NCBI GenBank assembly: GCA_009746045.1
Contig: RPFO01001541.1
Span: 37,281-101,280, forward strand
From: Mesostigma viride
Taxonomy: Eukaryota > Streptophyta > Mesostigmatophyceae > Mesostigmatales > Mesostigmataceae
Direction of reading: 5' to 3'
DNA length: 64,000 nucleotides
The translations under genes and the position numbers were made by a program. Below the pieces are notes generated by a model. That model did no database searches. It saw only the letters and a list, made by a program, of their open reading frames with translations, and was not told where the DNA came from. Shown piece by piece: positions 13,223 to 25,104 of the stretch. Every line of letters starts with the position of its first letter. Position 1 is the first letter of the stretch.

Positions 13223-13524
13223 CTGCAATTGTAAATCCATGAAACAACATCACAGCACATTTCCCAACTCCAACGGCCGTTGGCACTCAACAATTATAAG
13301 ATTTCCCAACTCCAACGGCCGTTGGCCCTTGGAAACTTTATATAAGTACATTTCTCAACTCCAACGGCCGTTGGCACTCAACAATTATACGATTTTCCAG
13401 CTCCAACGGCCGTTGGCCTTATGAAACTTCAAACTGCATCAAGGAAGCTGTCCTCTGTAAAGTGTAACCAGAGACAAATTATAGAACTGCACTTGACCAC
13501 CAGAAAGCAACTGTCTTTACTTAC
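13223..13524 (-). repeat. Intron carrying four palindromes
   Basis: The intron between exons 2 and 3 of the minus-strand gene runs from donor gtaagt at 13,524 to acceptor ttgcag at 13,223. It contains four CCAACGGCCGTTGG palindromes (near 13,269, 13,312, 13,362 and 13,402) spaced about 40-50 bp apart. Each is preceded by cc(a)aact or cagct and most are followed by a GAAA-like word. The spacing resembles an early tandem array. Confidence 0.75.
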
Positions 13525-14280
13525 GTTATCGAGAAGAAATGCCCGTCGAACCACGTCCGATTGTGCCGATGGTCGACTCGAGTCTTTGCCGGTTCTCCAA
13601 TCCCGGTTCAGGTAGGCCACCAGTGCCTCCACCGTATTCAGGTTCCGATTGTCCTCCTGCATCTGCGCTCTTTTGAGGATGCTTTTGACCGTCCCCCCCT
13701 CCCCGTCCGACTCCCCCTTCCCATGTCCTGCACACGAGTAGTTCCACTCCAATGATTCCAAGTCGGGGTCGGCCTCGAGCAGGTCCGCAGCCATCGCCAA
13801 CACATACCGGGATTGGAACTGCTCCTTACAGTTGTCGGACCAACTGATCCAGTTCCTCACCTCCACCCCCTCCTCCCTCAGCACGTTAAGGGTATTCTTC
13901 ATCACGAACTCCAGGGTCTGGGCATTCCTCGGTACGTCCTTCCCCATGTAATCGTGCTTCACCCTTTTGATTTCCAGCGATACGGGATCACGGTACATCA
14001 CGATCACCGGCATCAGGACGTAACTACTTGGGTACCAGTACTGCGCCTGCAACTGTTTCTGCAGGTGGTCCGAATAGTTCTCCGAGTAGTCCATCAGGAC
14101 CACCACCGTTCCCAGCGGCATCACGTCAATGCACTCCTTGTAAGCGTGGTGCTGCCAGGCCCATGTATGGACGTGAATGGCGAATTCCGGGAAGCGCGCC
14201 GTAATGAGTTCATGGAGCTCCGAGAGGGTTGACTTGATGAGTTTTTGCTGCAGGTTCATTTGCGGCGCCACATCCTCCTC
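13525..14280 (-). CDS. Transposase-like gene, central exon with DDE/RNase H-like core
   Basis: An exon of 252 codons with acceptor tgttgcag|gag at 14,281/14,280 and donor gataac|gtaagt at 13,525/13,524. It splices in phase 0 to both neighbours. Three acidic motifs appear in order: VLMDYSENYS (Asp about residue 64), WSDNCKEQF (Asp about 149) and GHGKGESDGEGG (Asp about 192, with flanking Glu). This order and spacing resemble an RNase H-fold DDE transposase family common as uncharacterised proteins in metazoans and protists (their VDFAENY, SDG..QFKN and HGKG..DG.GG motifs); I recall the pattern and have not searched it. The protein may be an active transposase, a domesticated derivative or a decaying copy. 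No terminal inverted repeats were identified. Confidence 0.55.
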
Positions 14281-15075
14281 CTGCAACACAACACACCCGC
14301 GCACCATGGATTGACCGAAGAATGGAAGTCAGCAGCTGGGAATTTCCCAACGCCAACGGCCGTTGGAAGTATGAAAGTCTACATATATATATTCAACGAT
14401 GCAAATATACATGCCCGCGCACCATGGATTGACCGAAGAATGGAAGTCAGCAGCTGGGAATTTCCCAACGCCAACGGCCGTTGGAAGTATGAAAGTCTAC
14501 ATATATATATTCAGAGGGGGGTGGCCGGCATCTGCTTATTGACGTTTCGGTGGCGCGGCCCTTGGCTCTTAGCCACGTGGCTGGGGCCTCCCTCACGGCA
14601 GGTTACACGGCGGACCGGGCGGAGCGGGCCAAGCTCCTGGCCTACGGCGACGTCGGGCACCATCGTGTGGTGCCCTTTGTCCTGGAGGAGTTTGGGGCCA
14701 TGGGGCCCCTGACCTCCGCCTTCTTCAAGGAGTGTTGCCGGCTCCGGGAGGACCGGCTGGACCTAGAGGGCCAGCGGGCCCCATGGTCGGCGCGGACCTG
14801 GACGTCATATTGGCGTCAGCGCTTGTCGGTGGCGCTGACTCGGGCCATGGCTGACATCATGCTCCGCCGTACGCGGGCTGATTTTGCGGTGCAGCAGGGC
14901 TATTAGGTTCCTCCCGTTAGGCGTTTCCATTGGTCTTATCGTAGTATAGAGCTTTGACATGGCTCTGTATATAGGTTTATAGCTGGGCGTTTGCTTTGGT
15001 TTGAGTGATTTCACTCTGCTGTAAGTAATTATATTTTTAATATATATATTCAACGATGCAAATATACATGCTTAC
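14281..15075 (-). other. Intron with 118-bp tandem duplication and a nested LINE insertion
   Basis: Intron between exons 1 and 2 of the minus-strand gene (donor acg|gtaagc at 15,076/15,075). It contains a 118-bp segment duplicated in tandem (14,296-14,413 and from 14,414). Each copy holds one palindrome. The second copy is split by a 5'-truncated LINE end at 14,514-15,039. Removing that insertion leaves an intron of about 255 bp. Confidence 0.75.
14514..15039 (+). mobile_element. 5'-truncated non-LTR retrotransposon 3' end (copy A)
   Basis: The sequence begins inside the endonuclease-like segment of a LINE ORF (GRHLLIDVSVARP), continues to a stop at 14,904-14,906, and has a 3' UTR ending in taattatatttttaa. 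It is flanked by a 13-bp target duplication, atatatatattca, at 14,501-14,513 and 15,040-15,052. A homologous, longer copy lies on the minus strand at 58,656-59,479. 5' truncation plus a target duplication is the signature of target-primed reverse transcription. It sits in an intron antisense to the host gene, so splicing need not be affected. Confidence 0.88.
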
Positions 15076-16242
15076 CGTCCCACGGGGCGCTGTGCCCTCC
15101 TTTATGAAGTCGAACCACGTGTACTTCTTTGTCCACCCCTTCATCTGGTCCGTCACGATGAACTCGGAAATCCCACACTCGTTGCACGTCCCTTCCAAGC
15201 AGTTCATTGGGACGTTAACGAACGGGCCGCCCGTCCTCCCCCCTCCTTGCCCCCCCTCCCCCCTCTCAGCCCTGTGGCAGGTGAAACGTCGAACGAAATC
15301 ATGGGCATTGTCAGGCACGGAAGGGATACCCTCCCTCTCCTCGATCTCCAGCGTGCTCTTCAACTCCTTGACGCCTTTGGCGAAGGCAGAGAGCAGAGAC
15401 TCGAAGACGACGTGCTTTTCGCATGCGCACAAGTCCCGGTCCTTCCACACGCCCTTTACGCACTTGGGCATGAACTCCACGAACTTCGTGTACCCCACCT
15501 TGTACCTTGTCCCGTCCGCAGTCGTCACGATACCTCCCTTGTACGGCGACGCGTCAGAACAGAACCGCTTGTAAATCGTTTCAAGCGAGTCCAAATAGTA
15601 CCTTCCGCCCTGGGAGGAAATGAGGATCCTGGCGTTTCCCTTCCTTTCGAACTCATTGACCACGTCCTTATGGTTGGGAGACGCCCTCGTGTTTAGGTCT
15701 GACAACCAGTAACTCCCGACGATGTCTTTGACCTCCTCCGGAAACTTGTCCGACCGTAAAGCACGAGGGGGCGCCTTCAGGGCGGGAAGGTCGCCCCCCA
15801 TCCTCATTCCCCTTGCGGTCTGGATATCCTTGGGCGTGACGTGAAGCAGCCGCGCGAGAGTGCAATGCCCTTGATTGTTCATGCCGTCCTTTCCCAAGCA
15901 CATTGACAGCACAGCGCACTTCGCGTTCCTGTGCTCATCCGACTTGCCCAATTCCTGGAAACCTTGCACGATATTAGCGACAACCTCCTGAGCGAAGGAC
16001 TCCGACGCCTTTCTTTTCAGCGCAGGGCGGTACTGTTTCCCCATAACCTTCACAACCGCACCTGGCAGCCGCTCAAGCGCCCTCAAGCCTACTGCAGTTT
16101 TCGTGTTTTCAGTCTTGTGATTGTTGTCCTTCAGCAAGTATTCCATTGCGCTGGCCATGTCGAGGGCAAGTTGGTTGCCCTTGATCTCGACGTACTTGAG
16201 ACTTAGGTCTTTGTTGTGCGCTTCACCTGCATCCGCGCGCAT
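15076..16242 (-). CDS. Transposase-like gene, 5' exon
   Basis: An open exon of about 389 codons ending at donor gggacg|gtaagc (15,076/15,075). The 5' limit is uncertain. An ATG opens the frame at 16,242, but gcggatgcag|gtgaag just inside looks like an acceptor, so upstream exons may exist beyond the 62-bp array. Visible features are a basic N-terminal half with KRKASESFAQEV, a CACEKH motif, and a Cys cluster CLEGTCNEC near the C-terminal end. A Cys cluster before the first catalytic Asp is also what I recall of the metazoan relatives. Exon 2 follows in phase 0. The protein would be a nuclear DNA-binding or transposase-like factor by inference only. Confidence 0.55.
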
Positions 16243-16312
16243 ACAGAATCCAGACGAAGTTTTGACTTTTTATCAAATTATTGCTTTCCAACAATTACCC
16301 AATTTGTAGGTC

Positions 16313-16868
16313 CCAACGGCCGTTGGACCCCTGAAAGTACGCCTGAAACACGCCAACACATGCATTTTCGACACCCAACGGCCGTTGGACCCCCGAAAGT
16401 GGGCCTGAAACACGCCAACACATGCATTTTCGACACCCAACGGCCGTTGGACCCCAGAAAGCGGGCCGAAAACACGCCAACACATGCATTTTCGACACCC
16501 AACGGCCGTTGGACCCCTGAAAGTGGGCCTGAAACACGCCAACACATGCATTTTCGACACCCAACGGCCGTTGGACCCCTGAAAGCGGGCCGAAAACACG
16601 CCAACACATGCATTTTCTACACCCAACGGCCGTTGGACCCCTGAAAGTGGGCCTGAAACACGCCCTTTACATGCATTTTCGACACCCAACGGCCGTTGGA
16701 CCCCTGAAAGCGGGCCGAAAACACGCCAACACATGCATTTTCGACGTCCAACGGCCGTTGGGCCCCTGAAAGCGGGCCGGAAACACGCTAACGCATGCAT
16801 TTTAGACACCCAACGGCCGTTGGACCCCTGAAAGCGGGCCGAAAACTCGCCAACACCTGCATTTTTTA
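16313..16868. repeat. 62-bp palindrome satellite array
   Basis: Nine tandem units of 62 bp (one 63 bp), each with CCAACGGCCGTTGG followed by a segment like acccctgaaagcgggcc and acgccaacacatgcattttcg. Cores start at about 16,313, 16,375, 16,437, 16,499, 16,561, 16,623, 16,686, 16,748 and 16,810. A degenerate core (TTAACGACCGTTGGAA) lies beyond the end near 16,915. The array lies upstream of, or in a 5' intron of, the transposase-like gene. ORFs here are repeat translations. Confidence 0.95.
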
Positions 16869-16869
16869 C

Positions 16870-18110
16870 ACGCCAGGATGTGAATTTCCGAATCCCAACG
16901 CACTTTTTATAACCTTAACGACCGTTGGAACCCAGAAATTCGACTGAAATGTTTCCATAACACACGTAACAACAAATTTGGTGGTCAACAACCCCGTAAA
17001 TCCGTAACCCTGCACGCACCTCTTGCCGCCATAGCTCTTGTTCGCAGCAGGTGGGCCCTGAAGACGCCTTTTGGTCTTGCACCTGTTGGTTACAATTGCA
17101 TGGCATACCAGCAATATATTGCACATAGCATTGTATTTCACACAATTATTATATTCATGCCACAAATAATAATAATAATTGTATTAAACAGAGGGGGGCA
17201 GGTTGCATATTCGTTTCATTGCAGTCTAATATCAACATATTAAAAATTTCCATGCCCATAAACATTTTTGATATAGCTATTAGGTTGCTAATTATATTAA
17301 ATCTTACCAGCCGTGTAGTGGTTTGCGGATTGCTTTATAGGCTTGCCACACCAACCCAAAAAAAAATGTTACGACGGGAGTTGAACCCGGGCCTACTAGA
17401 CGTGTTCACGAGGTACTACGAGGATCAGCCAAGAATCTGTCCCGTACCGGTGTGGTTCACCAGTTCCGCACACTAGCATGGTCTCCGCGTCGCGCTCGTT
17501 CATTAAATTTCGGAGAAATTTTGCCTGCTTATATACGTTTTTGAAGCCCCTCGGCGTCGCGCCGTGAAAAGCTTCCTCCGCCAGGCGTCCAATCAGGTAG
17601 CAGGAATGTGAAAAAATGGGCTCGAGCTGTGTGCAGCGCCGCGTCCATGTGGCGCCACACGGCGTCAGGAGTCGGCGTGGCGCCATATATGGCGCTGCGA
17701 ATTCCCTACCGTGTGGTCTGCAGCGCCACGTCACAGTTGCGACTGCAAGTATTTTTCAGCGCGGCGCCGTCCCGGCGCCGCGCCATATCGTTTGGCGCGT
17801 AAATTTTTTTACCGCGCGCGGCGTCTTTTAGGCGCCGCGCCATTCCATTTGCGCGTCGGCATACCAGCACCAGGGAATTTGAATTGCAGGTGCTGCGTTG
17901 GCGCTTTCCAGCCCTCCTGGAAGACCGACACCGTGGATGCACCTTGCACCCGAGCATCAACGGCGGGTATTCGCGACATCGGCCGAAAGTGACAACGATA
18001 TTAGCAACCCGACAGCCATATTCGACTGAGCAAAGCGATTGTCGACACAGAGTGAAGAAAGAGGTGAGCAATGGCTGATGTACATGGATGCTTTTGACAG
18101 ATAGTGGTTT
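16870..18110. other. No clear gene; possible small minus-strand exon, a tRNA-like box and GGCGCC-rich stretch
   Basis: Minus-strand gtaaccaacag|gtgcaagacc (about 17,093) and gcaagag|gtgcgt (about 17,028) could bound a short exon of the transposase-like gene; this is unproven. 17,374-17,394 contains a tRNA B-box-like word. 17,620-17,860 is rich in GGCGCC/GCGCC palindromic words of unknown meaning. No open frame is convincing. Confidence 0.3.
17366..17470 (-). other. tRNA-like or SINE-like Pol III promoter fragment
   Basis: On the minus strand TTGGCTGATCC (A-box-like) is followed after about 35 bases by GGGTTCAACTCCC (B-box-like), then CGTAACA and a run of nine T that could terminate Pol III. 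A cloverleaf with a proper acceptor stem could not be drawn, so this is not called a tRNA gene. A related arrangement is present in the fold-back at 29,470-29,665. Confidence 0.35.
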
Positions 18111-19675
18111 TATGCATGCCAGCACCCCCATTCTTGGTTAATAACAGTGTCCACAAGCAGCTCGTTGACGGGCTAGAAGAATCAGAAATTGTAGCTGTGA
18201 TTCTGAACGTCGCGTTTGCTTTAATTGTGTAGCCCGTCAACTGATTCGCTTGCTTATGGTGTATGCCCTGCATTGTGCCTTTAATTGTGTGCAGCATCCT
18301 TGCGTGCGCCCCTGTAAAAACCAAGGAAAAAGAAAAAAAGGTACGAATGGCAGCCCCACTCGTGCATTTGTTGGAATCAATGCATTATTGAAGCAGGCTG
18401 TCGTGCATGTTTTCTTTTCTGGGTTCCCTTATAGCTGCGTTGCTGGGTTGCTGGGTTTTCTTGCCATGGCAGCGCCGTATGATCGTTTTTTCCGGCCTGC
18501 AATGTAGTCGACATCTTTCCCCCGGCTGCCATTCTTGGTTAATAATGTTGATATTTATGCATGCCAGCACCCCCATTCTTGGTTAATAACGTCAACGTCC
18601 TTGCTGCTTCCTTTGGTGCTTTATCTGCCTTGGTGTCGTGCCTCCATTTGGTGGCCGGTGGTCACGGGATGCACAAACGGGAACGCTATCAGTTTTCGTC
18701 CACCCGCCGCCGCTGCCCCCAGGCCGGCCCCTGTAAAAACCAAGGAAAAAGAAAAAAAGGTACGAATGGCAGCCCCGCTTATTCATTTGTTGGAATCAAT
18801 GCATTATTGAAGCAGGCTGTCGTGCATGTTTTCTTTTCTGGGTTCCCTTATAGCTGCGTTGCTGGGTTGCTGGGTTTTCTTGCCATGGCAGCGCCGTATG
18901 ATCGTTTTTCTCCGGCTTGCAAATTGCAATGTATGGAGATTCGATTTTCATCTATTCCCCACGTGTACGGCTTGCCAATTCTTGGTTAATAATGTTGATA
19001 TTTATGCATGCCAGCACCCCCATTCTTGGTTAATAACGTCAACGTCCTTGCTGCTTCCTTTGGTGCTTTATCTGCCTTGGTGTCGTGCCTCCATTTGGTG
19101 GCCGGTGGTCACGGGATGCACAAACGGGAACGCTATCAGTTTTCGTCCACCCGCCGCCGCTGCCCCCAGGCCGGCCCCCTGTAAAAACCAAGGAAAAAGA
19201 AAAAAAGGTACGAATGGCAGCCCCGCTTATTCATTTGTTGGAATCAATGCATTATTGAAGCAGGCTGTCGTGCATGTTTTCTTTTCTGGGTTCCCTTATA
19301 GCTGCGTTGCTGGGTTGCTGGGTTTTCTTGCCATGGCAGCGCCGTATGATCGTTTTTTCCGGCCTGCAATGTAGTCGACATCTTTCCCCCGGCTGCCATT
19401 CTTGGTTAATAATGTTGATATTTATGCATGCCAGCACCCCCATTCTTGGTTAATAACGTCAACGTCCTTGCTGCTTCCTTTGGTGCTTGATCTGCCTTGG
19501 TGTCGTGCCTCCATTTGGTGGCCGGTGGTCACGGGATGCACAAACGGGAACGCTATCAGTTTTCGTCCACCCGCCGCCGCTGCCCCCAGGCCGGCCCCCT
19601 GTAAAAACCAAGGAAAAAGAAAAAAAGGTACGAATGGCAGCCCCACTTATTCATTTATTGGAATCAATGCATTAT

Positions 19676-20075
19676 TGGCATGGATGGGTGTAGTGGGGTG
19701 CTTGCATGCCTGGATGGGTGTCATGGGGTGCTGGCATGCATGGATGGGTGTCATGGGGTGCTGGCATGCATGGATGGGTGTCATGGGGTGCTGGCATGCA
19801 TGGATGGGTGTAGTGGGGTGCTGGCATGCATGGATGGGTGTCATGGGGTGCTGGCATGCATGGATGGGTGTCATGGGGTGCTGGCATGCGTGGATGGGTG
19901 TAGTGGGGTGCTGGCATGCATGGATGGGTGAAGTGGGGTGCTGGCATGCGTGGATGGGTGTAGTGGGGTGCTGGCATGCATGGATGGGTGAAGTGGGGTG
20001 CTGGCATGCGTGGATGGGTGTAGTGGGGTGCTGGCATGCGTGGATGGGTGTCATGGGGTGCTGGCATGCATGGAT
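19676..20075 (+). repeat. 30-bp minisatellite, first block
   Basis: About 13 units of tggatgggtgtcatggggtg followed by ctggcatgca. Variation is mostly at tcat/tagt/aagt and gca/gcg. It is embedded between two copies of the longer repeat unit. Confidence 0.95.
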
Positions 20076-20304
20076 GGTTAATAACGTCAACGTCCTTGCT
20101 GCTTCCTTTGGTGCTTGATCTGCCTTGGTGTCGTGCCTCCGTTTGGTGGCCGGTGGTCACGGGATGCACAAACGGGAACGCTATCAGTTTTCGTCCACCC
20201 GCCGCCGCTGCCCCCAGGCCGGCCCCCTGTAAAAACCAAGGAAAAAGAAAAAAAGGTACGAATGGCAGCCCCACTTATTCATTTGTTGGAATCAATGCAT
20301 TATT

Positions 20305-21185
20305 GGCATGGATGGGTGTAGTGGGGTGCTTGCATGCCTGGATGGGTGTCATGGGGTGCTGGCATGCATGGATGGGTGTCATGGGGTGCTGGCATGCGTG
20401 GATGGGTGTCATGGGGTGCTGGCATGCATGGATGGGTGTAGTGGGCTGCTGGCATGCATGGATGGGTGAAGTGGGGTGCTGGCATGCGTGGATGGGTGTC
20501 ATGGGGTGCTGGCATGCATGGATGGGTGTCATGGGGTGCTGGCATGCGTGGATGGGTGTCATGGGGTGCTGGCATGCATGGATGGGTGTCATGGGGTGCT
20601 GGCATGCATGGGTGGGTGTAGTGGGGTGCTGGCAAGCGTGGATGGGTGTAGTGGGGTGCTGGCAAGCATGGATGGGTGTCATGGGGTGCTGGCATGCATG
20701 GATGGGTGTCATGGGGTGCTGGCATGCATGGATGGGTGTCATGGGGTGCTGGCATGCATGGATGGGTGTCATGGGGTGCTGGCATGCATGGATGGGTGTA
20801 GTGGGGTGCTGGCATGCATGGATGGGTGTAATGGGGCGCTGGCATGCATGGATGGGTGTCATGGGGCGCTGGCATGCATGGATGGGTGTAGTGGGGTGCT
20901 GGCATGCGTGGATGGGTGTCATGGGGTGCTGGCATGCATGGATGGGTGTGATGGGGTGCTGGCATGCATGGGTGGGTGTAGTGGGGTGCTGGCAAGCGTG
21001 GATGGGTGTCATGGGGTGCTGGCATGCATGGATGGGTGTGATGGGGTGCTGGCATGCATGGATGGGTGTGATGGGGTGCTGGCATGCATGGATGGGTGAA
21101 GTGGGGTGCTGGCATGCGTGGATGGGTGTAGTGGGGTGCTGGCATGCGTGGATGGGTGTCATGGGGTGCTGGCATGCATGGATGG
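20305..21185 (+). repeat. 30-bp minisatellite, second block
   Basis: About 29 units of the same 30-bp repeat with the same variants, again bounded on both sides by the longer unit. Together with the first block it implies that the longer unit was duplicated with the minisatellite inside, followed by independent expansion. Confidence 0.95.
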
Positions 21186-21373
21186 TTAATAACGTCAACG
21201 TCCTTGCTGCTTCCTTTGGTGCTTGATCTGCCTTGGTGTCGTGCCTCCGTTTGGTGGCCGGTGGTCACGGGATGCACAAACGGGAACGCTATCAGTTTTC
21301 GTCCCCCGCCGCCGCTGCCCCAGGCCGGCCCCCTGTTTCCAAGAAAAAAAGAAAAAAAGGTACGAATGGCAGC

Positions 21374-24300
21374 CCCCCCCCTAGGTATTTATGCATGCCA
21401 GCACCCCCCCTAGGTATTTATGCATGCCAGCCCCCCCCCTAGGTATTTATGCATGCCAGCACCCCCCCTAGGTATTTATGCATGCCAGCACCCCCATTCT
21501 TGGTTAATAACGTCAACGTCCTTGCTGCTTCCTTTGGTGCTTGATCTGCCTTGGTGTCGTGCCTCCGTTTGGTGGCCGGTGGTCACGGGATGCACAAACG
21601 GGAACGCTATCAGTTTTCGTCCACCCGCCGCCGCTGCCCCAGGCCGGCCCCCATTAAAAAATAAAAACAGAAAAAAAGGTACGAATGGCAGCTGAACCCC
21701 TAGGTATTTATGCATGCCAGCACCCCCCCTAGGTATTTATGCATGCCAGCACCCCCCCTAGGTATTTATTCATGCCAGCATCCCCCCTCGGTATTTATGC
21801 ATGCCAGCACCCCCCTAGGTATTTATGCATGCCAGCACCCCCCCTAGGTATTTATGCATGCCAGCACCCCCCACATGTATTTATGCATGCCAGCCCCCCC
21901 CTAGGTATTTATGCATGCCAGCACCCCCCTAGGTATTTATGCATGCCAGCACCCCCCTAGGTATTTATGCATGCCAGCACCCCCCTAGGTATTTATGCAT
22001 GCCAGCACCCCCACATGTATTTATGCATGCCAGCACCCCCCCTAGGTATTTATGCATGCCAGCACCCCCATTCTTGGTTAATAACGTCAACGTCCTTGCT
22101 GCTTCCTTTGGTGCTTGATCTGCCTTGGTGTCGTGCCTCCGTTTGGTGGCCGGTGGTCACGGGATGCACAAACGGGAACGCTATCAGTTTTCGTCCACCC
22201 GCCGCCGCTGCCCCAGGCCGGCCCCCATTAAAAAATAAAAACAGAAAAAAAGGTACGAATGGCAGCTGAACCCCTAGGTATTTATGCATGCCAGCACCCC
22301 CCCTAGGTATTTATGCATGCCAGCACCCCCCTAGGTATTTATGCATGCCAGCACCCCACCCGACGTATTTATGCTTGCCAGCACCCCCCCTAGGTATTTA
22401 TGCATGCCAGCACCCCCCCTAGGTATTTATGCATGCCAGCACCCCCCTAGGTATTTATGCATGCCAGCACCCCCCCTAGGTATTTATGCATGCCAGCATC
22501 CCCCCGACGTATTTATGCATGCCAGCCCCCCCCTAGGTATTTATGCATGCCAGCACCCCCCTAGGTATTTATGCATGCCAGCACCCCCCCTAGGTATTTA
22601 TGCATGCCAGCCCCCCCCTAGGTATTTATGCATGCCAGCCCCCCCCTAGGTATTTATGCATGCCAGCACCCCCCTAGGTATTTATGCATGCCAGCACCCC
22701 CCCTCGGTATTTATGCATGCCTGCACCCCCCCTAGGTATTTATGCATGCCAGCACCCCCCCTCGGTATTTATGCATGCCAGCACCCCCCCTCGGTATTTA
22801 TGCATGCCAGCCCCCCCCCTAGGTATTTATGCATGCCAGCACCCCCCTAGGTATTTATGCATGCCAGCACCCCCCCTAGGTATTTATGCATGCCAGCCCC
22901 CCCCTAGGTATTTATGCATGCCAGCACCCCCCCTAGGTATTTATGCATGCCAGCACCCCCCCTAGGTATTTATGCTTGCCAGCACCCCCCCTCGGTATTT
23001 ATGCATGCCAGCACCCCCCCTAGGTATTTATGCATGCCAGCACCCCCCCTAGGTATTTATGCATGCCAGCACCCCCCCTCGGTATTTATGCATGCCAGCA
23101 CCCCCTCTAGGTATTTATGCATGCCAGCACCCCCCCTAGGTATTTATGCATGCCAGCACCCCCCTAGGTATTTATGCATGCCAGCACCCCCCCTAGGTAT
23201 TTATGCATGCCAGCACCCCCCCTAGGTATTTATGCATGCCAGCACCCCCCCTAGGTATTTATGCATGCCAGCACCCCCCCTAGGTATTTATGCATGCCAG
23301 CACCCCCCTAGGTATTTATGCATGCCAGCACCCCCCCTAGGTATTTATGCATGCCAGCACCCCCCCTAGGTATTTATGCATGCCAGCACCCCCCCTAGGT
23401 ATTTATTCATGCCAGCATCCCCCCTCGGTATTTATGCATGCCAGCACCCCCCTCGGTATTTATGCATGCCAGCACCCCCCCTAGGTATTTATGCATGCCA
23501 GCACCCCCCACATGTATTTATGCATGCCAGCACCCCCCCTAGGTATTTATGCATGCCAGCACCCCCCCTCGGTATTTATGCATGCCAGCACCCCCTCTAG
23601 GTATTTATGCATGCCAGCACCCCCCCTAGGTATTTATGCATGCCAGCACCCCCCCTAGGTATTTATGCATGCCAGCACCCCCCCTAGGTATTTATGCATG
23701 CCAGCACCCCCCTAGGTATTTATGCATGCCAGCACCCCCCCGACGTATTTATGCTTGCCAGCACCCCCCTAGGTATTTATGCATGCCAGCCCCCCTTCTA
23801 GGTATTTATGCATGCCAGCACCCCCCCGACGTATTTATGCATGCCAGCACCCCCCCTAGGTATTTATGCATGCCAGCACCCCCCTAGGTATTTATGCATG
23901 CCAGCACCCCCCCTAGGTATTTATGCATGCCAGCACCCCCACATGTATTTATGCATGCCAGCACCCCCCCTAGGTATTTATGCATGCCAGCACCCCCCCT
24001 CGGTATTTATGCATGCCAGCACCCCTCTAGGTATTTATGCATGCCAGCACCCCCCCGACGTATTTATGCATGCCAGCACCCCCCTAGGTATTTATGCATG
24101 CCAGCACCCCCCCTAGGTATTTATGCATGCCAGCACCCCCCTAGGTATTTATGCATGCCAGCACCCCCCCTAGGTATTTATGCATGCCAGCACCCCCCTA
24201 GGTATTTATGCATGCCAGCACCCCCCCTAGGTATTTATGCATGCCAGCACCCCCCCTAGGTATTTATGCATGCCAGCACCCCCCCTAGGTATTTATGCAT

Positions 24301-25104
24301 GCCAGCACCCCCCTAGGTATTTATGCATGCCAGCCCCCCCCTAGGTATTTATGCATGCCAGCACCCCACCCGACGTATTTATGCTTGCCAGCACCCCCCC
24401 TAGGTATTTATGCATGCCAGCACCCCCCCTAGGTATTTATGCATGCCAGCACCCCCCTAGGTATTTATGCATGCCAGCACCCCCCATAGGTATTTATGCA
24501 TGCCAGCACCCCCCTAGGTATTTATGCATGCCAGCACCCCCCATAGGTATTTATGCATGCCAGCACCCCCCATAGGTATTTATGCATGCCAGCACCCCCC
24601 TAGGTATTTATGCATGCCAGCACCCCCCCTAGGTATTTATGCATGCCAGCACCCCCTTCTAGGTATTTATGCATGCCAGCACCCCCCTAGGTATTTATGC
24701 ATGCCAGCACCCCCCCTAGGTATTTATGCATGCCAGCACCCCCCTAGGTATTTATGCATGCCAGCACCCCCCCCTAGGTATTTATGCTTGCCAGCACCCC
24801 CCCTCGGTATTTATGCATGCCAGCACCCCCTCTAGGTATTTATGCATGCCAGCACCCCCCCTAGGTATTTATGCATGCCAGCACCCCCCTAGGTATTTAT
24901 GCATGCCAGCACCCCCCCTAGGTATTTATGCATGCCAGCACCCCACCCGACGTATTTATGCTTGCCAGCACCCCCCCTAGGTATTTATGCATGCCAGCAC
25001 CCCCCCTAGGTATTTATGCATGCCAGCACCCCACCCGACGTATTTATGCTTGCCAGCACCCCCCCTAGGTATTTATGCATGCCAGCACCCCCCCTAGGTA
25101 TTTA
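21374..25104 (+). repeat. 26-28-bp minisatellite (taggtatttatgcatgccag + caccccccc)
   Basis: More than 120 units. Length varies through the C run (5-8 C), with variants tcggtatt, gacgtatt, acatgtatt and ataggtatt. It is interrupted by two copies of the longer repeat at about 21,497-21,695 and 22,072-22,270. The inner word atgcatgccagcacccc is the reverse complement of ggggtgctggcatgcat in the neighbouring 30-bp minisatellite and also occurs singly at the junctions of the long repeat (18,113 and 18,557). Confidence 0.95.

Larger units (their letters stand above)
18112..22268 (+). repeat. Tandem/segmental repeat of about 200-480 bp
   Basis: A unit starting ttcttggttaataacgtcaa and ending aaaaaggtacgaatggcagc recurs at about 18,580, 19,030, 19,450, 20,080, 21,183, 21,500 and 22,075. 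Early copies carry an extra segment (gaagcaggctgtcgtgcatg to ccgtatgatcg) giving a period near 430-450 bp. Later copies have it replaced by minisatellites. A putative ORF across the repeats is interrupted and not conserved between copies, so no gene is called. Confidence 0.85.

Noticed and set aside
16273-16809. Palindrome arrays as CRISPR arrays
   Set aside because: Units are tandem satellites with nearly identical spacers, the genome is eukaryotic, and no cas genes are present.
17366-17470. Genuine tRNA gene
   Set aside because: B-box-like word and T run are present, but no acceptor stem or anticodon arm can be formed.
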